Assembly: GCA_030622805.1 (NCBI GenBank)
Contig: JAUXFR010000059.1
Coordinates: forward strand, 1 to 7,557
Reading direction: 5' to 3'
Length of the DNA: 7,557 bases
Origin: Anaerolineae bacterium
GTDB lineage: Bacteria > Chloroflexota > Anaerolineae > Anaerolineales > UBA4823
Shown: piece by piece, positions 1 to 5,824 of the stretch
How the letters are laid out: each line of letters opens with the position of its first letter
Numbering within the stretch: the stretch's first letter is position 1
Made by a program: the position numbers and the translations under genes
The notes under the pieces: model-generated
What the model saw: the letters and a program-made list of their open reading frames with translations, nothing else
The model's database searches: none
What the model was told of the DNA's origin: nothing

Positions 1-467
1 GCTGCCCTTGTCAGGTGGTGATCGACATGATCGCCTGCGGCTAAAGGGCACACCACGCACGCCCCTTGGGGAAGTAACCTAACCAGGTCCTCACCTATCC
101 TGTCCGCCAGGATTATATCGGAAGGATGAATCGGTCCGGTTAACGACTCCTCTGAGTCATACAGAAAATATCCGCTGTCCGGACTCCGCCGATAGATGCA
201 GTCAAGAAATTCAAAATGGCAGGCATCAGCTCCCAGAATTGCGCAGGAGGCCAGGTCCTCCAACCGCCGAGATATTATCGAATTTTCATGGTTCCCCCAG
301 CGGTCGTGCAGAGATTTCGCAAACGGTGACAGATCTCCCTCAGCAGGATCACCGGCGCAGATCGTCCAGATGCTCACCCTGTTGCCAGCACGCACCTGCT
401 CCCAGACCAGCCCCCCGCATGATAAAGCCACATCATCCAGATGCGGAGACAGGTAAACCCAATCCAT
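1..467 (-). CDS. PIG-L/LmbE-family zinc N-deacetylase, N-terminal part (3' end beyond window)
   Basis: Reading the minus strand from ATG at 467-465 gives 155 uninterrupted codons to the left edge, with no stop. The protein begins MDWVYLSPHLDDVALSCGG, which matches the family's first metal motif (H9, D11/D12 in the 'PHxDD' position). Near the edge, residues 145-151 read GDHVDHH, which fits the second histidine motif of the family (HxDH type). Known members (MshB, BshB, PIG-L, LmbE) are zinc enzymes that remove acetyl groups from N-acetylglucosamine-type substrates. They are usually around 220-260 residues long, so about two thirds is visible. The substrate cannot be told from the sequence. No signal peptide is seen, so it is probably cytosolic. 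There is no clear Shine-Dalgarno site before the ATG, so a very short or absent leader is possible. It is transcribed away from all other genes here. The family call is firm; the exact role is unknown. Confidence 0.9.
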   Translation of the reverse strand, partial: MDWVYLSPHLDDVALSCGGLVWEQVRAGNRVSIWTICAGDPAEGDLSPFAKSLHDRWGNHENSIISRRLEDLASCAILGADACHFEFLDCIYRRSPDSGYFLYDSEESLTGPIHPSDIILADRIGEDLVRLLPQGACVVCPLAAGDHVDHHLTRA

Positions 468-474
468 GAGTATA

Positions 475-504
475 TTTTTACCACAGACCGACCGCACTTG
501 TCAC
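475..504 (-). promoter_or_regulatory. Possible promoter of the PIG-L gene
   Basis: Read on the minus strand, GTGACA (504-499) resembles a -35 box. After an 18-base spacer, TAAAAA (480-475) is a weak -10 box. Transcription would begin almost at the ATG at 467, consistent with the missing Shine-Dalgarno site. The -35 box overlaps the -35 box of the forward promoter. The -10 match is poor, so this is tentative. Confidence 0.25.
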
Positions 505-526
505 GCTCCCATCCTGGTGTTATCAT
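498..526 (+). promoter_or_regulatory. Sigma-70-type promoter with extended -10
   Basis: TTGTCA (498-503, five of six matches to TTGACA) is followed by a 17-base spacer and TATCAT (521-526, five of six matches to TATAAT). TG at 518-519, one base before the -10 box, makes it an extended -10. Initiation is expected near 533, about 13 bases before the ATG at 546, with AAGGG (535-539) as the ribosome site. The block 517-527 recurs exactly at 5730-5740 in the other strong promoter of the window. Confidence 0.65.
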
Positions 527-545
527 CTAAAAACAAGGGCGATCT

Positions 546-998
546 ATGAATTTGTCTGCTGATACGCAGTTCCGCATTCGTTTTGCGCTTGTTGCCATCA
601 TTCTGGCGAGCCTGCCGTGTTACTGCGCTGGTATTATTATCGTCCAACTCAATCAAGACGATGCAGCAAATCCGACAGCCACAGCCAGTTTGACGCCAAC
701 ACCGACAGGAACATTATCACCAACACCTTCGCCATCCATAACAGCTTCACCGACAAGCTTAACACAGACAAACACAATTACCAGCACACCTTCACCCACA
801 CCAACCGCGACTTACACACTTACACCCACTGAAACGGAAGCTCCCACGCCCCTGCCCACAGACACACCTGTTCCCTACCCTTCACCCACCTCCACGGTTC
901 CACAACTACCCACTGCGACGAATACCAACCCCCCGACTGCAACCGCAAGTCCGACAACAACAGATGCACCACCTATACCAACAACACCCACACCATGA
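546..998 (+). CDS. Small membrane-anchored or secreted Thr/Pro/Ser-rich protein, function unknown
   Basis: This 150-residue protein has no recognised enzymatic domain. Residues about 12-35 form one hydrophobic segment (from FALVAIILASLP to IIIVQL), fitting an uncleaved anchor or a signal peptide. The two cysteines at 25 and 27 do not make a normal lipobox. From about residue 42 to the end the chain is low-complexity, almost all Thr, Pro, Ser and Ala with repeated TPTPT/SPTPT-like units, and it is presumably exposed outside the cell. Such segments act as wall-spanning spacers or glycosylated stalks in other surface proteins; here no domain follows the stalk. AAGGG at 535-539, six bases before the ATG, is a plausible ribosome site. 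The promoter just upstream and a continuous 150-codon frame with a sensible membrane segment support a real gene. It may be a stand-alone stalk protein or the remnant of a longer one. Confidence 0.7.
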   Translation: MNLSADTQFRIRFALVAIILASLPCYCAGIIIVQLNQDDAANPTATASLTPTPTGTLSPTPSPSITASPTSLTQTNTITSTPSPTPTATYTLTPTETEAPTPLPTDTPVPYPSPTSTVPQLPTATNTNPPTATASPTTTDAPPIPTTPTP

Positions 999-1028
999 AC
1001 ACTCGAAAAGAATAACAGTACAATACTG
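996..1028 (+). promoter_or_regulatory. Weak promoter candidate before the first M42 gene, overlapped by a short inverted repeat
   Basis: TACAAT (1019-1024) matches five of six -10 bases. Seventeen bases upstream, TGAACA (996-1001) matches the -35 consensus at four of six. The inverted repeat CAGTA-CAA-TACTG (1016-1028) covers the -10 box and could be an operator half-site pair, but five-base arms occur easily by chance. Transcription might instead read through from the promoter at 498. Confidence 0.2.
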
Positions 1029-1061
1029 AATAATCAGAATTTATCAATGAATGAGTGAAAA

Positions 1062-2144
1062 ATGAATAATACACCCCAACTGCGAACTTTTCTAATCGAC
1101 CTGATCTCAACCTCCGGATTATCGGGCCACGAAACACCCATTAGGGATCTGATTAAGGAAGCCTGGCAGCCGCTAACCGATGAAATCAGCACAAGCCGCC
1201 TGGGCAGCCTGCACGCGCTAAAAAAAGGTCACTTATCGACAGAAAACACAGAGACTGCACCAAGCCTGCTGCTTGCAGCCCATATGGACGCCATCGGGCT
1301 GATGGTGACCGGAATAACGGATGGGCTGCTGCAAATAACCGAGATTGGCGGGTTAGACCCACGTGTTCTGCCGGGACAGCTCGTAACCGTTCACGGAAGA
1401 GAAAATTTGTCCGGCGTCATCGTCCAACCACCCGCTCACTTGATACCAGCATCCGTTGGCAGGAAGCCGGTACCGCTGGAATATTTACTGGTCGATACCG
1501 GTCAACACGCAGATAAAGTTGATTCACTGGTGCGAGTCGGGGATCTTGTTTCATTTTCACAACCGGCACTGGAATTAGGAGAAAATATCCTGGCTGGACA
1601 CTCGCTGGACAACCGCGCTTCGGTCGCTGCACTTACGCGCTGTCTTCAAGAACTGGTCGGGCGCCAATTAGTTTGGGACCTTTGGGCAGTCGCCACAGCT
1701 CAGGAAGAAGAGACTCTCGGCGGCGCACAGACTTCTGCATTCCAACTCCGCCCAACACTTGCAGTGGCAATTGATGTAACCTTTGGCAGCAGTCCTGGCA
1801 GCCCGGAGCACCTTACATTCCCAATCGGAGAGGGACCAACGCTTGGATGGGGTCCAAACATCCACCCCGCGCTGCACAAGGCATTCAAAGAACTGGCTGA
1901 CCAGCTAGAAATACCGACCGCACTCGAAGCGCTGCCGCGCCACTCGGGAACCGACGCCATCGCATTACAGGTCGCGGCTGAAGGTATCCCCACAATGGTG
2001 ATCAGCATTCCCCTGCGTTATATGCATACCCCGGTTGAAATGGTTTCCCTGAAAGACATTACTCGCACAGGTCGGCTGCTGGCAGAGTTCGCCGCGCAGT
2101 TGGACGAAAGTTTCATGGATAAAATTAGCTGGCAAGACGGATAG
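1062..2144 (+). CDS. M42-family metallo-aminopeptidase, divergent first copy of three
   Basis: This 360-residue protein has the M42 (TET/FrvX/glutamyl-aminopeptidase) fold signature. Known members are cytosolic two-metal enzymes, often forming dodecameric tetrahedra, that remove residues from the N-termini of short peptides. All expected metal and catalytic positions are present in order: H74 and D76 (AAHMDAIG), D183 (HSLDNR), catalytic E215 and ligand E216 (AQEEE), D238 (AIDVT) and H322 (RYMHTP), plus the late GTDA at 296-299. Several usually constant neighbours differ: HMDA instead of HMDE, DNR instead of DDR, QEEETLGG instead of QEEVGLRG, and LGSL where the other two copies have LGN(V/L)I. 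It therefore looks active but altered, perhaps in specificity. No signal peptide is seen. The ribosome site is weak (GAGTGA-like at 1053-1058). Names such as 'endoglucanase' given to this family are old misannotations. Confidence 0.92.
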   Translation: MNNTPQLRTFLIDLISTSGLSGHETPIRDLIKEAWQPLTDEISTSRLGSLHALKKGHLSTENTETAPSLLLAAHMDAIGLMVTGITDGLLQITEIGGLDPRVLPGQLVTVHGRENLSGVIVQPPAHLIPASVGRKPVPLEYLLVDTGQHADKVDSLVRVGDLVSFSQPALELGENILAGHSLDNRASVAALTRCLQELVGRQLVWDLWAVATAQEEETLGGAQTSAFQLRPTLAVAIDVTFGSSPGSPEHLTFPIGEGPTLGWGPNIHPALHKAFKELADQLEIPTALEALPRHSGTDAIALQVAAEGIPTMVISIPLRYMHTPVEMVSLKDITRTGRLLAEFAAQLDESFMDKISWQDG

Positions 2145-2261
2145 GCAGTTCACTTTCACCTATAAGTTCGCAGAGCCCACAGAGATATGCACATGTCGTT
2201 GGGTACGAAGTGAAAGGGACATTCGTGATAGTGGAGATTGCATCGGGTTATGGTGAGCAAT

Positions 2262-2267
2262 GGAGAG
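2262..2267 (+). promoter_or_regulatory. Ribosome binding site that fixes the start of the second M42 gene
   Basis: GGAGAG lies six bases before ATG 2274. The frame is open further upstream, with possible starts TTG 2238, ATG 2250 and GTG 2253. The only other GGAG (2233-2236) is 13 bases from ATG 2250 and one base from TTG 2238, both badly spaced. The other M42 copies also begin near the position given by 2274. Confidence 0.7.
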
Positions 2268-2273
2268 CATCAA

Positions 2274-3359
2274 ATGACAATATCTGATCAAGTAAACACA
2301 CCAAGAATCGGGGAGGAACAACTCGAACTGCTCGAGCGTCTTAGTAATGCCTGTTCTGTCTCTGGAGATGAAGGCGAGGTGCGTAATATCATCCTCGAAC
2401 AGGTTAAACCATATGCTGATGATATACATATAGATGCCCTCGGAAATGTAATTGCTACCGGGCGTCGCAGCGGTAAAGGTCAGTTGCGTGTCATGCTGGC
2501 AGCCCACATGGATGAGGTTGGATTTATGCTCACCCACGACGAGGGAGACGGCATCTTTCGCTTCGATACCGTTGGAGGCCTGGACGTCCGGCAACTGCCG
2601 GGTAAGCCGGTATGGATCGGCCGCGATCATATTCCCGGCGTGATTAGCGCCAGACCAATCCACCTCACAAAACCGGATGAACGCCGTCAGGTCATACAGT
2701 TAGACGCGCTGCGGATTGACACCGGTCCGGAAAATTCAGGAAAGGCAAAAGTGGGCGACAGAGCGGTCTTTTCCACATCGTTTACAAACCTGGGACAAAG
2801 TCTGCGTGGCAAAGCGCTGGACGACCGGTTGGGAGTCGCAACTTTGATTGAACTGCTCAAGCATACACCACCCAACATTGATCTTCAGGCTGCCTTCACC
2901 GTACAGGAGGAAGTCGGGCTGCGCGGTGCTCGCGTTGCCGCCTACAAAATTGACCCCGATATTGCCATCGCCCTGGACTGTACACCCGCCAACGATCTAC
3001 CCCCTCTGGAAGTGGGTGAGATCGAAGAGAACGTTCGCTACAACACGCGGCTTGGTTCAGGTCCGGCGATTTATATAGCCGACCGGGTAACACTATCCGA
3101 TCCTCGCCTGGTCCGACACATGATAGATACCGCCGAAGCAGAGAGCATACCCTATCAAATCCGCCAACCAGGTGGAGGAGGAACCGATGCCGGCGCCATC
3201 CACAAGCAGCGTGAGGGTATCCCAAGCATTTCCGTCTCCACGCCCGGTCGCTACCTGCACACGGCTGCCTCAATCGTCCGACTTGAAGATTGGCAAAATA
3301 CCCTTGCCTTGTTACATAGCGCTCTTATTGGACTGACACCAGAAAAATTTTTCGCATAA
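2274..3359 (+). CDS. M42-family metallo-aminopeptidase, second copy
   Basis: From ATG 2274 the protein is 361 residues, normal for M42 peptidases. An upstream start at 2238 would add 12 residues but lacks a well-placed ribosome site. The full active-site set is visible: H78 and D80 (AAHMDEVG), D183 (KALDDRLG), catalytic E212 and ligand E213 (QEEVGLRGA), D235 (IALDCT) and H329 (GRYLHT). The N-terminal SVSGDEGEVR and DALGNVI blocks and the late GGTDAGAI are also typical. The expected role is cytosolic cleavage of N-terminal residues from short peptides, depending on two metal ions. It is more canonical than the preceding copy and closer in motifs to the following one. A 129-base gap separates it from the first copy and only 25 bases from the third, so copies two and three are probably co-transcribed. 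Substrate preference cannot be read from the sequence. Confidence 0.93.
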   Translation: MTISDQVNTPRIGEEQLELLERLSNACSVSGDEGEVRNIILEQVKPYADDIHIDALGNVIATGRRSGKGQLRVMLAAHMDEVGFMLTHDEGDGIFRFDTVGGLDVRQLPGKPVWIGRDHIPGVISARPIHLTKPDERRQVIQLDALRIDTGPENSGKAKVGDRAVFSTSFTNLGQSLRGKALDDRLGVATLIELLKHTPPNIDLQAAFTVQEEVGLRGARVAAYKIDPDIAIALDCTPANDLPPLEVGEIEENVRYNTRLGSGPAIYIADRVTLSDPRLVRHMIDTAEAESIPYQIRQPGGGGTDAGAIHKQREGIPSISVSTPGRYLHTAASIVRLEDWQNTLALLHSALIGLTPEKFFA

Positions 3360-3384
3360 AAATAATCGTTGATTAGGAGTCTAA

Positions 3385-4383
3385 ATGAAATCTCTCATAC
3401 AAACTCTCGTTGAAACACCTTCCCCTTCCGGCTATGAAAAGCAGATCAGAGAAGTGGTCCGCACTGAAGTATTACCTCTTGCAGATGAAGTACGTGTTGA
3501 CAACCTGGGCAACCTGATCGCTCGAAAAGGTCAACGAGGGACAGGCGGACATAAGATCATGCTCGCCGCACATATTGATGAAATCGGAATCATCGCAACC
3601 CACATCGACGAGAATGGTTTTGTACGATTCCTGCCCATTGGCGGTGTCCGTCCTCGCACCTGTCCTGGGGGTCGAGTGCGTTTCCTGAATGGCACCCTCG
3701 GAGTGATCGGAACCGAGCGGCTGAAGGATGCAGGAAAAACACCCTCCTTTGAGCAGATGTTCATCGACCTAGGTGTCGAAAGTCGTAATGATTGTCCCGT
3801 GAAAGTGGGTGACATGGCTGTCTTCGAGAGACCCTTCGTCGACCTGGGACAGCGTTTAGTATCCAAGGCGATGGACGACCGTATCGGAGTAGCGGTGCTG
3901 ATCGAAACCATGCGTCAAATATCACATTCACCACACGAGATCAATTTTGTTTTCAGCGTGCAGGAAGAAGTAGGCATACGGGGTGCGACAGCTGCCGCTT
4001 ATGGTTTGGACCCGGATATTGGCATGGCAGTTGATGTCACCTTGGTCGGTGACACGCCTAATGGGGTTAAAATGGAAGTAGGGTTGGGCAAAGGTCCTGC
4101 AATCAAGGTGCGCGATGGTGGCATGCTTTCCGACCCCAGGATCGTGGACTGGATGGTGCAAGCCGCAGAAGGCGCCGATATCCCGTACCAGTTGGAGGTT
4201 CTGGAGCACGGCAGCACGGACGCGCGCGCTATTCAGCTCACCCGGGCAGGCGTACCAGCAGGCTGTCTTTCAATCCCTTGCCGCTACGTTCATGCCCCAT
4301 CCGAAATGGTTGATTACGATGACGTACAGAACGCCATTACGCTGCTGGTTGAACTGCTCAGCGGTCCTGTGGATCTGGGGTAA
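3385..4383 (+). CDS. M42-family metallo-aminopeptidase, third copy
   Basis: This 332-residue protein is the shortest of the three copies but complete. Active-site residues are H63 and D65 (AAHIDEIG), D164 (KAMDDRIG), catalytic E194 and ligand E195 (QEEVGIRGA), D217 (AVDVT) and H303 (RYVHAP), with STDARAI at 277-283. A strong ribosome site, AGGAG at 3375-3379, lies five bases before the ATG. It begins MKSLIQTLVE, close to the usual M42 start with no extra N-terminal tail, which accounts for some of the length difference. It is expected to be a cytosolic two-metal aminopeptidase. Its stop codon is separated by a single base from the start of the next gene, a solute-binding lipoprotein, which implies shared transcription and probably coupled translation. 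Whether the three copies form separate or mixed oligomers is unknown. Confidence 0.94.
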   Translation: MKSLIQTLVETPSPSGYEKQIREVVRTEVLPLADEVRVDNLGNLIARKGQRGTGGHKIMLAAHIDEIGIIATHIDENGFVRFLPIGGVRPRTCPGGRVRFLNGTLGVIGTERLKDAGKTPSFEQMFIDLGVESRNDCPVKVGDMAVFERPFVDLGQRLVSKAMDDRIGVAVLIETMRQISHSPHEINFVFSVQEEVGIRGATAAAYGLDPDIGMAVDVTLVGDTPNGVKMEVGLGKGPAIKVRDGGMLSDPRIVDWMVQAAEGADIPYQLEVLEHGSTDARAIQLTRAGVPAGCLSIPCRYVHAPSEMVDYDDVQNAITLLVELLSGPVDLG

Positions 4384-4384
4384 G

Positions 4385-5677
4385 ATGAAACGCATATTCC
4401 TGCTCCTGATAATCTCCGGTCTCGTGCTGACCGGATGTTCACTCTTCCCTTCACCGGAAGAGACACCGCTGCCGCAACAGACCGCTGAAATCACACGCAC
4501 CGCTGCGCAGCCGGAAAGCACCGCACACCCCAATATACCTACACCCACACCCGGGCCGGTCACGCTACTGATCTGGCTGCCACCCCAATTCGATCCTGCA
4601 ATAGACACAACGGCTGCTGATATCCTGCAAGCGCGTCTGGATAGTTTTGAGCAGTTGAACCCGGGAGTGAGCGTAGAGCTGCGTGTTAAAGCTGAGAGCG
4701 GACCCGGTGGTTTGATCGAATCGCTGACCACAACCAGCGCTGCTGCTCCACTCGCGCTGCCTGATCTGGTAGCACTACCCTATGAAGGTTTACAGACAGC
4801 TGCGTTGAAAGGTCTGCTCTACCCCTTCGATGATCTGACCGTCAGCATGTCCGACCCGGATTGGTATGACTACGCCCAGGAACTTGCACACCTGCAGAAC
4901 AGCATCTTTGGATTACCCTTCGCCGGGGATACACAACTGCTCGTGTATCGTCCTGAACGTGTAGAGGTTCCCCCACTGGACTGGGAAACCGCGCTGCAGA
5001 CACCCGGTACAATGGTGTTTCCTGCCGCCGACCCGGAGGCATTGTTCACCCTAACTCAGTATCAAGCCAATCAAGGTGCCGTTCTGGATGAAGAAGGACG
5101 TCCCTTCCTGGATCAGAATACATTGACCGAAGTACTCACCTTCTACCAGCAGGCAGTGGATGTTGGATTCTTCCCCGTCTGGCTGACTCAGTTCCAGGAT
5201 GACGATCAAGCCTGGGATGCTTTTCTTGAAGACCGCACCGATATGGTGGTGACCTGGTCTTCACGCCATCTGAAAGAGATGCAGGCGAGTACGGATATCA
5301 CTCCGATCCTTACACCAGACGGCGATCCATATACATTGGCGACCGGGTGGGTCTGGGCATTAGCCACCTCAAATCCCGACCATCATGAGCTCAGTGTGCG
5401 TCTGGCTGAGCACCTGACGGCACCGGAGTTCCTCGCTGAATGGACACGCTCTCTCAGCTATCTGCCGCCGCGACCCAGCGCTCTGGACACCTGGCCTGAT
5501 TACACAACCAGATCGCGCTTTGATCTGATCAGCCGTTCTGCACACCTAATACCACCCGCCGATGTCCTGGCAAGTCTGGGCCCCGCACTGGAAAGAGCAG
5601 CCGTGGACGTGCTAAAACAACAAAGTGACCCATCCTCTGCAGCCCAGCAAGCAAGTGAGAGCCTGGCTGGACCCTGA
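4385..5677 (+). CDS. Extracellular solute-binding lipoprotein, ABC-transporter family 1 type
   Basis: The start is ATG 4385, one base after the third M42 stop, with GGGG (4377-4380) as a possible ribosome site. The frame is open further upstream, but only this start gives a lipoprotein signal peptide: MKR, a hydrophobic run, then lipobox LTGC with the lipidated cysteine at residue 18. A linker rich in Thr, Pro, Glu and Ala runs to about residue 57. The domain then starts VTLLIWLPP and continues to the end of the 430 residues. Its features suit family 1 binding proteins: an 'LDSFEQLNPGVSVEL' segment near 90, PDLVALP near 132, a GLPFAGDTQLLVYRP segment near 180-195, and an ATGWVWALATS segment late in the chain. 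It should sit outside the membrane and deliver a solute to a permease. No permease or ATPase is visible nearby. Members mostly bind sugars; the ligand here is unknown. Confidence 0.85.
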   Translation: MKRIFLLLIISGLVLTGCSLFPSPEETPLPQQTAEITRTAAQPESTAHPNIPTPTPGPVTLLIWLPPQFDPAIDTTAADILQARLDSFEQLNPGVSVELRVKAESGPGGLIESLTTTSAAAPLALPDLVALPYEGLQTAALKGLLYPFDDLTVSMSDPDWYDYAQELAHLQNSIFGLPFAGDTQLLVYRPERVEVPPLDWETALQTPGTMVFPAADPEALFTLTQYQANQGAVLDEEGRPFLDQNTLTEVLTFYQQAVDVGFFPVWLTQFQDDDQAWDAFLEDRTDMVVTWSSRHLKEMQASTDITPILTPDGDPYTLATGWVWALATSNPDHHELSVRLAEHLTAPEFLAEWTRSLSYLPPRPSALDTWPDYTTRSRFDLISRSAHLIPPADVLASLGPALERAAVDVLKQQSDPSSAAQQASESLAGP

Positions 5678-5710
5678 TGAACTATTCCTGAGAGATATAA
5701 TAAGACCGAG

Positions 5711-5739
5711 TTGACGAAAAAATCCGCCAGTGTTATCAT
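5711..5739 (+). promoter_or_regulatory. Sigma-70-type promoter with extended -10, for the LysM-M23 gene
   Basis: TTGACG (5711-5716, five of six) is followed by exactly 17 bases and TATCAT (5734-5739, five of six). TG at 5731-5732 makes an extended -10. Initiation near 5746 would give a leader of about 79 bases before ATG 5825. The block GTGTTATCATC (5730-5740) is identical to 517-527 in the first promoter. It lies 33 bases after the preceding lipoprotein's stop, so the LysM-M23 gene probably starts a new transcript. Confidence 0.65.
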
Positions 5740-5772
5740 CCGCATCCCGGAGTTCCTATCTCTGAGCACATA

Positions 5773-5787
5773 GATATCTGAGATATC
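5773..5787 (+). repeat. Short inverted repeat in the leader of the LysM-M23 gene
   Basis: GATATC-TGA-GATATC has two six-base arms around three bases. Each arm is itself palindromic, so it also reads as a direct repeat. It lies downstream of the predicted start of transcription, within the leader, where it could be a repressor site or a weak RNA hairpin. It is A/T-rich, short and has no run of T after it, so it is not a terminator. Chance is possible. Confidence 0.35.
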
Positions 5788-5824
5788 GTTGGTCTCCGTA
5801 TCAAATTATTGTATCGATTGCTGA

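Noticed and set aside
196..469. Plus-strand frames of 76-86 codons
   Set aside because: They are antisense to the PIG-L gene, rich in Ser, Arg and Pro, and show no domain-like pattern; the minus-strand reading has clear family motifs.
617..832. A second open frame with His/Thr repeats inside the stalk gene
   Set aside because: It is the shifted reading of the same Thr/Pro-codon DNA; no ribosome site or membrane logic supports it.
680..995. Repetitive ACACC/CCAAC-type DNA that could look like a tandem repeat or CRISPR
   Set aside because: No fixed-length repeat or spacer unit exists; the pattern follows from Thr and Pro codons in an open frame.
2145..2273. The 129-base gap between M42 copies one and two as a regulatory element; CTTTCAC (2153-2159) can pair with GTGAAAG (2210-2216)
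   Set aside because: The arms are only seven bases with 50 bases between them, no T-run follows, and I found no convincing -35/-10 pair.
2160..2663. A 167-codon minus-strand frame over the start of the second M42 gene
   Set aside because: It is antisense to a clear M42 gene and has no recognisable domain or ribosome site; it is a by-product of codon use.
4115..4384. A 90-residue N-terminal extension of the binding lipoprotein
   Set aside because: It overlaps the third M42 gene in another frame; ATG 4385 immediately gives a perfect lipoprotein signal peptide.
5678..5710. TATAAT at 5696-5701 as an additional promoter
   Set aside because: No -35-like sequence lies 16-18 bases upstream, and the promoter at 5711-5739 is much better formed.
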